Below, one piece after another: positions 26,410-35,890 of a DNA stretch of 64,000 nt. The DNA comes from CAWANF01 sp963783355 (lineage in GTDB: Bacteria; Bacteroidota; Rhodothermia; Balneolales; DATFMH01), in contig CAWANF010000001.1 of the NCBI GenBank assembly GCA_963783355.1, positions 124,001-188,000 of the forward strand, read 5' to 3'. Numbering within the stretch: position 1 is the stretch's first letter; the number at the start of each line of letters is the position of its first letter. A program made the position numbers and the translations under genes. The notes under the pieces are model-generated. The model was not told where the DNA came from. It ran no database searches and worked only from the letters and a program-made list of their open reading frames with translations.

Positions 26410-29265
26410 ATGAACAAGAGTGTAAAAAAACTATTTCTGTTTTTCGTTTTCCTGCAAGTTTCAACTATGGCAATGGCGCAGGTTATAACCTGGAGTCCTT
26501 CGTTTCCGACTGTTAATGATTCCATTACCGTATATTTTCATGCCGATCAAGGAGATCAGGGTTTAATGAATTACACCGGGGATATTTATGCTCATACCGG
26601 TGTTTTAACCGATCAAAGTACCTCTTCCAGTGGCTGGCAATATGTTATAGCCGCCTGGAATGTGAATATTCCTAAAGCTAAACTCGTTAAGGACGGTACT
26701 AATCTTTACCATCTGACGATACCTGATATTTTTAATTATTACGGGATCCCGACGAATACCACTGAAAAAGTAACGGCTCTGGCTTTTGTATTTCGAAATG
26801 CAGATGGATCGGTCACAGGACGGGATCTTGGTGGAAAAGATATTTTCATGCCGATCTATAGTTCAGGAATTCATGTTAGGTTTGTCCAGCCGGCTTTAAG
26901 TTCAATGTTCATCAATGAAAAGGATACCATTCATGTTTTAGGTGTGGGACAGATTTTTGGAAGTGGAAATCTGTCGATGCAGTTACAAGTCGATGGGAAT
27001 CAGGTTGCAACGGTAAATAATGATACACTCAGTTACGATATCATCGGTATAACAACCGGAGTCCACGAAGTCACTCTGATAGGAAGTGATGGTGGCGGTA
27101 ATACAGATACAACAAGATTTGATTACGTTATCAATCCGAAAATTGTGAATAATCCGCGACCTGCCGGCCTGGAAGACGGGATTACGTATAATCAGAGTGA
27201 TCCGACAACGGCAACATTATCGTTATTCGCCCCTCATAAAAAGTTTACTTATGTCATTGGCGATTTCAACAACTGGAAAGTCAATACAAGCTATTTTATG
27301 AACAGGGACTCGGTCAATGCCGACAGTGTCTATTATTGGATAACGCTTCACAATCTTTCTCCGGGTACTCAATATGCTTTTCAGTACCTGATTGATGGGA
27401 CTCTTCGTGTGGCAGATCCTTATTCAAACCTGGTACTGGATCCGAATAACGATAAATATATTTCTTCGGTTACATACCCTAATATGAAACAATATCCATA
27501 TGGAAAAACGGAGCAAATTGCCGGTGTGTTACAAACCGCTCAGTCAACATTTAATTGGAAAGATCAGAATTTCCAGCGGCCGGCCAAAGATAAACTGGTG
27601 ATTTATGAACTTTTGGTAAGAGATTTTGTGGCCAGTCACGACTATAAAACGCTCACCGATACTCTTTCTTACCTGAAACGCCTCGGTATTAATGCTATTG
27701 AATTGATGCCGGTCAACGAATTTGAAGGTAACGACAGTTGGGGTTATAATCCGAGTTTCTATTTTGCCCCGGATAAATATTATGGTCCTGCCAACGATTT
27801 GAAGAATTTCATTAATACCTGTCATGAACAGGGTATCGCTGTATTAATGGATATTGTTTTAAATCATTCCTTTGGCCAGTCGCCGATGGTCAGGATGTAT
27901 TATAACAGTGCAACAGGGAAAGTAACACCGGATAATCCATGGTATAATGTTGATTCACCTAACCCGGTTTATTATTGGGGATATGATTTCAACCATGAAA
28001 GCAAGGCCACGCAATATTTTGTGGACAGGGTAACCGATTACTGGGTGAATAATTTTCATTTTGATGGGTATCGTTTTGATTTTGCCAAAGGTTTCACCAA
28101 TACGCCGGGTGATGGATTCGCATACGATGCAGCCCGGATTAAAATCATTGAACGCATGGCCAATCATCTATGGGCAAATAATCCGGATACCTACGTGATA
28201 TTAGAACTTTTTACGGATAACTCTGAGGAAAAAGTATTTTCCAATGATGGAATGATGATGTGGGGCAACATGAATTATGCCTACAATCAGGCCACTATGG
28301 GATTTAGTTCAGGTTGGGATTTTTCCGGCGTATCGTATAAAAATTTGGGTTGGTCACAGCCAGGTTTGGTCGGTTACATGGAAAGCCATGATGAAGAACG
28401 CATAATGGTTAAAAATCTTCAGTATGGTAATAGCAGTGGCAGTTACAATATCAAAGATTTGTCGACGGCTTTGGATCGTGTTAAAGAAGCGGCCGCATTC
28501 TTCTTTACGGTTCCAGGCCCAAAGATGATCTGGCAATTTGGTGAACTCGGGTATGATGTCTCTATTGATTACAATGGCCGGTTGGGTACCAAACCTATAC
28601 GATGGGATTATTATAATGATGCAGATCGTAATAAGTTGTATCGCGTATTTTCCGATTTAATTAAGCTCAAAGAAAAATATCCCATCTTCAGTACAACGAA
28701 TTACAGCCTGGGAACAAGCGGTACAATAAAACATATCTGGTTAAACAGTGATACCACCAATGTAGCTATCGTCGGCAATTTCGACGTTATTTCACACACC
28801 GGTTCAGCATCATTTCAACATGTCGGAACATGGTATGACTATTTCAGCGGTGAGGCTGTAAACGTGGCGAGTATGTCGCAGACGAAGAATTTCTCTCCAG
28901 GTGAATTTCATATTTATACAGATACGAAGTTACCGGTGCCGGATCAGGATCTGCTAACCGGGGTTGAACAAACGGATGGAACTAATGCCTCTAATATTCC
29001 AACAAAATTTGCGCTGGAACAAAATTATCCTAATCCATTTAATCCGACAACCAATATCAATTATCAGCTTGCATCGTCTGTAAATGTAAAGCTTGAAGTC
29101 TATAATCTTCTGGGACAGAAAGTGGCAACACTTATCGATAAGAGACAATCCGCCGGGAAATATACCGTCACTTTTGATGCAAATAAGCTAAGTAGTGGTA
29201 TTTACCTGGCTCGCATGTCAGCCGGGGATAAAGTATTTGTGAAGAAAATGATTCTTATTAAATAA
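26410..29265 (+). CDS. Secreted GH13 alpha-amylase with N-terminal glucan modules and sorting domain
   Basis: ATG 26410 starts a signal peptide (MNKSVKKLFLFF... ending in AMAQ); the upstream open stretch from 26347 has no such feature. Order: a Bacteroidetes-type amylase N-domain (about 25-190, with AHTGVLTD), an Ig-like linker, a CBM48/isoamylase N-like module (SLFAPHKKFTYVIGDFNNW, about 275), and the GH13 barrel with DIVLNHSFG, Asp557 in YRFDFAKG (nucleophile), Glu599 in ILELF (acid/base) and Asp661 in SHDEER. The last 75 residues are the sorting domain (NYPNPFNPTT to MILIK). Expected product: an exported enzyme cutting alpha-1,4 (or 1,6) glucosidic bonds, released or anchored by type IX-like secretion. 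A GC-rich terminator follows. Confidence 0.9.
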   Translation: MNKSVKKLFLFFVFLQVSTMAMAQVITWSPSFPTVNDSITVYFHADQGDQGLMNYTGDIYAHTGVLTDQSTSSSGWQYVIAAWNVNIPKAKLVKDGTNLYHLTIPDIFNYYGIPTNTTEKVTALAFVFRNADGSVTGRDLGGKDIFMPIYSSGIHVRFVQPALSSMFINEKDTIHVLGVGQIFGSGNLSMQLQVDGNQVATVNNDTLSYDIIGITTGVHEVTLIGSDGGGNTDTTRFDYVINPKIVNNPRPAGLEDGITYNQSDPTTATLSLFAPHKKFTYVIGDFNNWKVNTSYFMNRDSVNADSVYYWITLHNLSPGTQYAFQYLIDGTLRVADPYSNLVLDPNNDKYISSVTYPNMKQYPYGKTEQIAGVLQTAQSTFNWKDQNFQRPAKDKLVIYELLVRDFVASHDYKTLTDTLSYLKRLGINAIELMPVNEFEGNDSWGYNPSFYFAPDKYYGPANDLKNFINTCHEQGIAVLMDIVLNHSFGQSPMVRMYYNSATGKVTPDNPWYNVDSPNPVYYWGYDFNHESKATQYFVDRVTDYWVNNFHFDGYRFDFAKGFTNTPGDGFAYDAARIKIIERMANHLWANNPDTYVILELFTDNSEEKVFSNDGMMMWGNMNYAYNQATMGFSSGWDFSGVSYKNLGWSQPGLVGYMESHDEERIMVKNLQYGNSSGSYNIKDLSTALDRVKEAAAFFFTVPGPKMIWQFGELGYDVSIDYNGRLGTKPIRWDYYNDADRNKLYRVFSDLIKLKEKYPIFSTTNYSLGTSGTIKHIWLNSDTTNVAIVGNFDVISHTGSASFQHVGTWYDYFSGEAVNVASMSQTKNFSPGEFHIYTDTKLPVPDQDLLTGVEQTDGTNASNIPTKFALEQNYPNPFNPTTNINYQLASSVNVKLEVYNLLGQKVATLIDKRQSAGKYTVTFDANKLSSGIYLARMSAGDKVFVKKMILIK

Positions 29266-29285
29266 GAATCTGTGAGGCGAGGAGT

Positions 29286-29315
29286 GGCGGGGTCGTGGAG
29301 ACTCCGCCCTTTTTT
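29286..29315 (+). terminator. Rho-independent terminator after the first amylase
   Basis: GGCGGGGTC at 29286-29294 pairs with GACTCCGCC at 29300-29308 (one G-T wobble), with a five-base loop, followed by T29310-29315. A classic intrinsic terminator between the two GH13 genes. Confidence 0.85.
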
Positions 29316-29339
29316 AACTGTTTAGGAAAAATTACCGAA

Positions 29340-31142
29340 ATGAAGAAAATCTTTAATAGTTGTTTATTCATATTTTGCGTTGTTTTTTTTGCAATTCCCA
29401 CAGCAAAAGCTCAAAAAGCAGGTCCGCCGGTTCCGGAATGGAGCAAGCATGCCATATGGTATCAAATATTTCCGGAACGGTTTCGAAATGGAGATACTAC
29501 TAATGATCCGACGGCAGCTCACATTCGTGCTCCAAAAGGATGGGAAATTACCTCCTGGACGAGCGATTGGTATCAAAGGGCCGCATGGGAGCAACGTGTG
29601 GGCTCCCAGTTTCAGAATTTTGTAAATGACCGACGCTACGGAGGTGATTTGCAGGGAGTGCTTGATGAACTGGATTACCTGAAAAAACTGGGTGTAACGG
29701 CCATCTATTTCAATCCGGTGCAGGATGCCGTGTCGTTGCATAAATACGATGCCAGCTATTATCACCATATTGATCGTTTTTTTGGTCCGGACCCTAAAGG
29801 TGATGCGGAATTAATGGCACATGAAGACAATGCCGATCCTTCCAAATGGGTGTGGACTTCAGCAGATAAATTGTTTCTCAAGTTGATAAAAGAAGCCCAT
29901 AATAGTGGTATGAAAGTAATCATAGACGGAGTTTTCAATCATACGGGAACCGATTTCTGGGCGTTTAAAGATGTGGTAAAGAACCAGCAGAATTCGAAAT
30001 ATAAAGACTGGTATGATGTCACTTCGTTTGATAATCCGGCAACGCCCGACACGAACGAATTCAATTATAAAGGCTGGTGGGGATATAAAAGCCTGCCGGT
30101 CTGGAAAAAAGAGAACGGTACGATTGTCGCGCCGGTAAGGAACATTATTTTTGCTGATACGCGCCGCTGGATGGATCCTAATGGCGATGGAGATACGTCT
30201 GACGGTATCGACGGCTGGCGTCTGGATGTGGCGGAAGAAATCGGGCATCGGTTTTGGGACCAATGGCATGCCCTGGTTCGCAAAATCAACCCGAACGCTT
30301 ATACATCTGCGGAAATATGGAATAGAAACGCCATTCATTACGTGACTCCATCCGAATTTACTGCGGTCATGAATTATCGGTTGACCCGCAGAATCAGCGA
30401 ATTTTTCATCACACAAAAGTTTACCGCTACCCAGTTCGATACGAGTATTGCCCGTGTTCGCGATGATTATTCATGGAATAGTGATTTAGCAATGATGAAT
30501 TTGATGGATAGCCATGATACGGAACGTCTGGCCTCTCAAATCGTAAATTCTGATCACGCTTTTAAAGAGAAAAGTAAATCATGGGAGAGGTATAATGTTA
30601 GGGAACCCAATGCAAAGGAACGTCAAATTCAAAAATTGATTGCTGCATTTCAGTTCACTTACGTTGGAGCCCCGATGGTTTATTATGGGGATGAAGCCGG
30701 CATGTGGGGAGCCGACGATCCCGGCGACCGTAAACCGATGATTTGGCCGGATTTGACCTATCAGGATGAGGTGAATGATCCGTTATCCAGGCCCCGTCCA
30801 AGAGATAAAGTGGCATTCAATAAGGATTTATTTCACTGGTATCAGAAACTGGCACATATCCGTCAATCAGTTGGGGTGCTCAATACCGGTCAATACAAAA
30901 CCATTTACACTGATGATGCTCATAAGATATTCGGATTTGCCCGGTTTGATAATAACGGGCACATTGCTTTTGCGATCTTCAACCGGGGAAATGGAAGTCA
31001 ATCACTTACGATAGACACCGGTTTTCTGAAGAGAGATCCGAAATGGGTTACCAATAAATTGAATGGGGAGAAAATCAGTATAAAGAAGAAAAAACTTAAG
31101 GTCGATTTACCCGGTACTTCGGTGCTGATTCTAGCCAATTAA
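29340..31142 (+). CDS. GH13 alpha-amylase family enzyme, exported
   Basis: The open frame extends to GTG 29295, but that lies inside the terminator stem; ATG 29340 starts the signal peptide (MKKIFNSCLFIFC... ending in AKAQ), giving 600 residues. GH13 regions: DGVFNHTG, Asp296 in GWRLDVAEE (nucleophile), Glu325 in SAEIWNR (acid/base) and Asp393 in DSHDTERL. The N-terminal motif AIWYQIFPERFRNGD and the calcium-site-like DPNGDGDTSDGIDGW stretch resemble neopullulanase/cyclomaltodextrinase-type enzymes. It lacks the sorting domain of the first amylase, so it is probably periplasmic: a likely second step that trims imported maltodextrins. Confidence 0.9.
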   Translation: MKKIFNSCLFIFCVVFFAIPTAKAQKAGPPVPEWSKHAIWYQIFPERFRNGDTTNDPTAAHIRAPKGWEITSWTSDWYQRAAWEQRVGSQFQNFVNDRRYGGDLQGVLDELDYLKKLGVTAIYFNPVQDAVSLHKYDASYYHHIDRFFGPDPKGDAELMAHEDNADPSKWVWTSADKLFLKLIKEAHNSGMKVIIDGVFNHTGTDFWAFKDVVKNQQNSKYKDWYDVTSFDNPATPDTNEFNYKGWWGYKSLPVWKKENGTIVAPVRNIIFADTRRWMDPNGDGDTSDGIDGWRLDVAEEIGHRFWDQWHALVRKINPNAYTSAEIWNRNAIHYVTPSEFTAVMNYRLTRRISEFFITQKFTATQFDTSIARVRDDYSWNSDLAMMNLMDSHDTERLASQIVNSDHAFKEKSKSWERYNVREPNAKERQIQKLIAAFQFTYVGAPMVYYGDEAGMWGADDPGDRKPMIWPDLTYQDEVNDPLSRPRPRDKVAFNKDLFHWYQKLAHIRQSVGVLNTGQYKTIYTDDAHKIFGFARFDNNGHIAFAIFNRGNGSQSLTIDTGFLKRDPKWVTNKLNGEKISIKKKKLKVDLPGTSVLILAN

Positions 31143-31151
31143 TGGTGTAAG

Positions 31152-31177
31152 AGGGGAGCTAAAAAGTTCCCCTTTTT
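31152..31177 (+). terminator. Rho-independent terminator after the second amylase
   Basis: AGGGGAGCT (31152-31160) pairs with AGTTCCCCT (31165-31173), one G-T wobble, with an AAAA loop, followed by a T-run to 31177. It ends the glucan region. Confidence 0.8.
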
Positions 31178-31237
31178 GTTATTCCATATTCTATATTATA
31201 ACCCGGCAATAGTAGCAATTTATCAAATGGGTTTTAT

Positions 31238-31786
31238 ATGAGCTGGAAAATAGATTCTAAGCATTTCAACAAGTTTGTAGTCGGATTTGGTATTGTTGCA
31301 GCGTTTCTGATCGCTGTCAGCACCATATATTTGCATCATCGCGCCAAAGTTAATTTTTTCAATGAAGTAAGTAAAAATCAGCAGGGGATATACCAGACTT
31401 ATTTTACAGATTTATATGACAAGGATAGTGTCAGGGTTTCGGCTTATCATGGGCAATATGCTGTTATTTGTATCTGGTCGACATTCTCTGGTCCGTCGAA
31501 AGCGTTACTTAAAGATCTAAAAACGTTAAAGAATAAATATCCGCAAAAACTGACCGTTTTGGCTGCCGATGTGCGGGAAGATACGTCCCGGGTTTATAGC
31601 TTTATAAAAGGAAAAGATTTTCCCTTTAGATTTGTTGCCGGCGATGACTTTTTCTTCAAAATAAACGTACCCGGTATTCCAACAATGATAACCTTTCGTC
31701 CCGACGGAAAGCTACTATATGTGCAGGCTGGTTACCGTGATTCATCCGCACTGGAAAAATTGCGACAAGCTCTTTCCGGTTCTTAA
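31238..31786 (+). CDS. Membrane-anchored thioredoxin-fold protein lacking the active-site cysteines
   Basis: Protein of 182 residues with an N-terminal membrane segment (about 12-32) and a TlpA/thioredoxin-like domain facing the periplasm. The position of the CxxC motif reads WSTFSGPSK, with Ser84 and Ser87 in place of both cysteines, while the cis-proline loop is kept (VPGIPTMITFRPDGK). There is no cysteine in a position to replace them, so thiol-disulfide exchange is unlikely. It may be a binding or scaffold protein. It starts 52 bases before pabC with the same direction. Confidence 0.72.
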   Translation: MSWKIDSKHFNKFVVGFGIVAAFLIAVSTIYLHHRAKVNFFNEVSKNQQGIYQTYFTDLYDKDSVRVSAYHGQYAVICIWSTFSGPSKALLKDLKTLKNKYPQKLTVLAADVREDTSRVYSFIKGKDFPFRFVAGDDFFFKINVPGIPTMITFRPDGKLLYVQAGYRDSSALEKLRQALSGS

Positions 31787-31800
31787 AAATCAGGGGAATA

Positions 31801-32655
31801 ATGAATTATTCATGTTTAAATGGACAGATTGTTCCCTCTGCAGAAGCTTTGATTCCGGCCCAATCGCGTGCCGCCTATTATGGTGATGGTTGTTTTGAAA
31901 CACTAAAATCATATGCCGGTAAATTTGTCGCTTTTGATAAACATTTCAGGCGACTATTGGCTGGAATGGAGTATCTGGGAATTTCGACTCCCGATTTTTA
32001 TTCTACAGAATACTTTGAAAATTGTATTCACAGATTGATTGAACAGAATGGCCTTGATAAGCAGGAGGCGCGGGTTCGCATCCAGGTTTGGCGTGAAGGT
32101 AAGCCGGGCTATCATACCGGTACAGAGAGCCTGTCATCCTTTTTTATAACAGCATCACCTCTTGTTAAGGGATTAGATTCCATGTCTTTAGCTGTGGCTG
32201 ACACACGTCGCGTGCCGGCATCAGCATTAGACTCGTCCTATAAATTATCAAATGGCATCAATTATATCAGGGCCAGTCGTGAAGCGGTGGCAAAAGGTGC
32301 AGACGATGCATTGATGCTGACTACGGATGGCTTTGTGAGTGAAACATGCATCGCTAATATATTTTGGATAAAAGACCGAACGGTTTTTACTCCTTCAAAA
32401 GATAGTGATATCCTTCCCGGAATCACCCGTTCACTGGTGATTGAAATGCTGGAAAACGATGAGAAGTGGGCTATGTTTGCCGGGCGTTATACGTTGATTG
32501 ACATACTTGAAGCGGATACCATTTTTGTAACCAATTCCATTCGTGAAATTTTACCCGTTAAAATGATTGACGGGAAAGAATTTTCGATAAGCAGTCCGTC
32601 TTTACTGGAAATCATTGAACAATTTGGAAACGAAATTAAAAACCTGTGTCATTGA
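31801..32655 (+). CDS. pabC: Aminotransferase class IV, probable aminodeoxychorismate lyase
   Basis: PLP-dependent fold-type IV enzyme of 284 residues. The PLP lysine is in YKLSNGINYIRASREA, and the GFVSETCIANIFWI block near residue 180 is the family signature. The stop overlaps the start of the following pabB-like gene, and pabC-pabB pairs make p-aminobenzoate from chorismate for folate. A branched-chain or D-amino-acid aminotransferase would look similar; the neighbour decides for PabC. Confidence 0.78.
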   Translation: MNYSCLNGQIVPSAEALIPAQSRAAYYGDGCFETLKSYAGKFVAFDKHFRRLLAGMEYLGISTPDFYSTEYFENCIHRLIEQNGLDKQEARVRIQVWREGKPGYHTGTESLSSFFITASPLVKGLDSMSLAVADTRRVPASALDSSYKLSNGINYIRASREAVAKGADDALMLTTDGFVSETCIANIFWIKDRTVFTPSKDSDILPGITRSLVIEMLENDEKWAMFAGRYTLIDILEADTIFVTNSIREILPVKMIDGKEFSISSPSLLEIIEQFGNEIKNLCH

Positions 32656-33935
32656 TTCCCAAACAGGCTATTATTGCGGCAAGAAACCAGGGACCGGTAA
32701 TATTGCTGGAATCGCAGTTAATAGGGCATCCCGATTCCCAAAGCAATTTCTTCGCGGCATTCCCAGAGTATGAAATAATAGCTTTCGGGGATTCCATTCT
32801 TTTCAAAAATCATATAGAAAAAGTAGAACAACGATTTGATATGAATCCGTGGGACGCTTTGGAATGGTTTCGTCAAAAAGCTCCTGGCTGGCATTTTGGC
32901 TATCTCGGATATGATCTGAAAAATTTTAATGAAAACCTTCATTCGAAGAATCCAATAATTCAAAATGTTCCGGATCTTTATTTTTTCAAACCGGGCTTAT
33001 TGCTTCGTGAAGATTCAATGACCGGTAAAGATGAAGTTGTAAGCGATACATTTCAGATGTTTAATTCCCTGAAGTCCATTGGCAGCCAGACTGATGCAAT
33101 TAAATATCAAGTTGGAACATTAGAGTCCCATCTTTCTTATAAAGATTATGAAATGATGGTCTGTGAAGGGAAAAGATTTATTTTTGAGGGAGACTGTTAT
33201 GAGATCAATTTATCGCATCAGCTTTCGGGGAGATTTTCAGGGGATTCATTTGGATTATACAGTAAAATGAGGCAGTTTGGCCCTGTGCCATTTGGCGGAT
33301 ATCTATATCACAACGATTTTGCCGTTTGTTGTGCTTCGCCGGAACGTTTCCTTTTGAAAAATGGCAATACATTGGTTTCTCAGCCCATTAAGGGAACAAG
33401 GCCCAGGGGAAGTAACGTTAACGATGACCAGGTTTTAAAAGATGAGTTGAAGAATTCCGATAAGGAAAAAGCGGAAAATCTGATGATTGTCGATTTGGTT
33501 CGAAATGATCTCAACAAAATTTCCAAAGCCGGTTCGGTCCATGTTGAATCGTTATTCGATATTCAAAGTTTTAAGACCGTACACCAGATGGTCTCAGTTG
33601 TTAAATCAAGTATTGGTGATGGCATTTCCGCTGTAGAGGCGGTCAGGTCTTGTTTTCCAATGGGTTCGATGACGGGAACGCCCAAAATTAGTGCTTTGCA
33701 AATTATTGATGTTCTGGAACAGTACCGGCGTGGAATTTATTCCGGTGCCATAGGCTATTTTACGCCCGATGATGATTTCGATTTCAATGTCGTCATTCGA
33801 ACGGCTATAATAACAAAGGGCTTATTGACGTATTCAATAGGTGGTGCAATAACTGCAGATTCAGATCCTGAAGCCGAATGGGATGAGACCTGGGTTAAAT
33901 CCAAAGCTGTAATGGAGGTAATTCACAGTACTTAA
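32646..33935 (+). CDS. pabB: Aminodeoxychorismate synthase component I (PabB-like)
   Basis: Chorismate-binding enzyme of 429 residues that adds ammonia to chorismate. It has the C-terminal chorismatase block (PIKGTRPRG, MIVDLVRNDLNKI, PMGSMTGTPKISALQII, YSGAIGYF). The lysine in PIKGT separates PabB from anthranilate synthase TrpE, which has PIAGT. The start is GTG 32646, overlapping pabC by 10 bases, so translation is coupled. The glutamine amidotransferase PabA is not in the window. Confidence 0.88.
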   Translation: MSLIPKQAIIAARNQGPVILLESQLIGHPDSQSNFFAAFPEYEIIAFGDSILFKNHIEKVEQRFDMNPWDALEWFRQKAPGWHFGYLGYDLKNFNENLHSKNPIIQNVPDLYFFKPGLLLREDSMTGKDEVVSDTFQMFNSLKSIGSQTDAIKYQVGTLESHLSYKDYEMMVCEGKRFIFEGDCYEINLSHQLSGRFSGDSFGLYSKMRQFGPVPFGGYLYHNDFAVCCASPERFLLKNGNTLVSQPIKGTRPRGSNVNDDQVLKDELKNSDKEKAENLMIVDLVRNDLNKISKAGSVHVESLFDIQSFKTVHQMVSVVKSSIGDGISAVEAVRSCFPMGSMTGTPKISALQIIDVLEQYRRGIYSGAIGYFTPDDDFDFNVVIRTAIITKGLLTYSIGGAITADSDPEAEWDETWVKSKAVMEVIHST

Positions 33936-34024
33936 TTCTCTGGAAAAGGAATGTATAGAAGGTTATGTTGGTTCAGGATAAATAGAAAAGATGATAACAA
34001 ATGGGATAAACGGAGAGTTTATTA

Positions 34025-35524
34025 ATGTCGGATTCTAAAGATAAAATTACTACGCTCGGTGAACTTAAGAAAAGCGGCTGGAAATCACTTTCGGTTAAGG
34101 AAGAGATGCGCCAGAACCTGATTGGTAAAATGAAAAAAGGAGACACACTTTTCCCGGGAATATTAGGATATGAAAAAACCGTCATCCCCCAGTTCGTTCA
34201 TGCCATCCTGGCCAAACATGATACCTTGCTGCTCGGATTGCGTGGTCAGGCTAAGAGTAAGATGCTCCGCATGTTAGTTGATTTTTTAGATGAATATATT
34301 CCGGTCGTAGCCGGTTCTGAGATTCATGACGATCCTTACCATCCTTTATCCAAATACGCTAAAAAGGTAATTGAAGAAAAAGGGGATAAGACTCCCATTG
34401 AATGGCTCCATCGTTCTCTTCGTTATGCCGAAAAACTGGCCACTCCCGATACCAGTGTAGCCGATTTAATAGGTGATATCGATCCCATTAAAGCAGCAAC
34501 CCGGAAGATTGCCCTTGCCGATGAAGAAGTTATCAATTTTGGTTTGATTCCACGTACCAACCGGGGCCTTTTTGTTATCAACGAATTGCCGGATTTACAG
34601 CCTCGCATCCAGGTGGCATTGTTAAATATCATGCAGGAACGGGATATTCAAATCCGTGGATTTAATGTCCGTATCCCGCTGGACGTCGCTATTTTCTTTT
34701 CGGCCAATCCTGAAGATTATACGAACCGGGGCAATATCATAACTCCGCTGAAAGACCGTATCGATTCTCAAATCATCACGCATTATCCTAAATCGATTGA
34801 AATTGGGCTGGAAATTTCCAACCAGGAAGCCTGGACCGAGCGCGATGCGAAAGTGACGGTGACAATCCCGCATTTTATTCGCGAGATTGTAGAGCAGATT
34901 GCTGTACATGCCCGTGACTCGGAATACGTGGATCAGAAAAGCGGTGTATCGGCCCGGCTGACAATCACGGCCCTTGAGGCGATCGTTTCGAGTGCGGAAC
35001 GCCGTTGCCTGTTGAATAAGGAAACGAAGACCATTGCACGGATTGCCGACTTATATCATACGGTATCATCCCTGACCGGCAAACTGGAACTGGTGTATGA
35101 AGGCGAGCAGGAAGGCGCAATTAATGTGGCCAAACATTTAATTGGTAAAGCCTTGAATACTATTTTCAGGGGCTATTTTCCCGATCCGCAGAAGAAAGAT
35201 CAAAAAGGAGAAAATGAATACTCCGAGATTGTGAAATGGTTTGCGGACGGAAATAAACTGGATTTGCCGGATAATCTAAGTTTGAAGAAATACGAAAAGG
35301 CTCTTATGTCGGTTAAAGGACTGGAAAAATTTACTTCGAAATATTTCAAAACAGGTAAAAATAAAGAGGAATTGTTGATAATGATGGATTTTGTCCTCGA
35401 AGCCTTGCATCAAAACTCGATGTTGGGTAAGGAAGATTTGGATGATCAGCGGCTATTTACCGATTTGGTAGGTTCTATGCTCGGTTCACTGGGTGATCTC
35501 GGTGATGAGTTTAATGATTTTTAA
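34025..35524 (+). CDS. MoxR/Mg-chelatase-like AAA+ ATPase
   Basis: Cytoplasmic AAA+ protein of 499 residues. The Walker A-like loop is LGLRGQAKSK (about residues 76-85) and the Walker B area GLFVINELPDLQPRIQVALLNIMQER matches magnesium-chelatase subunit I/MoxR proteins; the sensor region FFSANPEDYTNRG follows. A helical lid and a C-terminal extension of about 150 residues come after. MoxR proteins usually work with a von Willebrand factor A partner encoded next door; none follows here, the next 620 bases being a noncoding repeat region. Confidence 0.8.
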   Translation: MSDSKDKITTLGELKKSGWKSLSVKEEMRQNLIGKMKKGDTLFPGILGYEKTVIPQFVHAILAKHDTLLLGLRGQAKSKMLRMLVDFLDEYIPVVAGSEIHDDPYHPLSKYAKKVIEEKGDKTPIEWLHRSLRYAEKLATPDTSVADLIGDIDPIKAATRKIALADEEVINFGLIPRTNRGLFVINELPDLQPRIQVALLNIMQERDIQIRGFNVRIPLDVAIFFSANPEDYTNRGNIITPLKDRIDSQIITHYPKSIEIGLEISNQEAWTERDAKVTVTIPHFIREIVEQIAVHARDSEYVDQKSGVSARLTITALEAIVSSAERRCLLNKETKTIARIADLYHTVSSLTGKLELVYEGEQEGAINVAKHLIGKALNTIFRGYFPDPQKKDQKGENEYSEIVKWFADGNKLDLPDNLSLKKYEKALMSVKGLEKFTSKYFKTGKNKEELLIMMDFVLEALHQNSMLGKEDLDDQRLFTDLVGSMLGSLGDLGDEFNDF

Positions 35525-35570
35525 TATTTGGGAACCAAAGAAATATGGATTAGAGAAAATACCGGCATTT

Positions 35571-35605
35571 AAACAACCCCCTACACCTCCTTCAAAGGGG
35601 GAAAA
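35571..35605 (-). repeat. REP-like element, copy 1 (reverse orientation)
   Basis: Starts AAACAACCCCCTAC and ends AAAGGGGGAAAA: the reverse complement of the motif at 35779-35815 with a few changes. The C5...G5 arms can pair into a hairpin. Confidence 0.6.
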
Positions 35606-35690
35606 TTGTGCGATGATTTACGGCTATAAAGAGCGCATTAAAATTTATGATATTTTAGGTAATCATTAATTTAGAAGGGGTTAACACATT

Positions 35691-35820
35691 TCAGGAAGAA
35701 CCATTTCCACCCATTTAACAAAACCCGGTTTCCCGGACATTTATAGTTATTTTTTACCCGAAAGTTTTGGGCAGGAGGTTTTCCCCCTTAGAAAAGGGGG
35801 CGTAGGGGGTTGTTTCATAG
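35691..35820 (+). repeat. Direct repeat unit A
   Basis: First copy of an imperfect direct duplication. It includes a 24-base block (35717-35740, core AACCCGGTTTCCCGGACAT) that is identical in unit B at 35915-35938, an AAAGTTTTGG block, and the REP-like core TTTTCCCCCTTAG...GCGTAGGGGGTTGTTT (35779-35815). Confidence 0.65.
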
Positions 35821-35890
35821 CCATCCAAATCGATTTAGAATTTTAGGAATATTCATAATTTCATTCGTTAAAGACAGATTATGGAATATC

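Noticed and set aside
29295..29339. GTG 29295 as start of the second amylase
   Set aside because: The codon lies in the terminator of the preceding gene; the signal peptide begins at ATG 29340.
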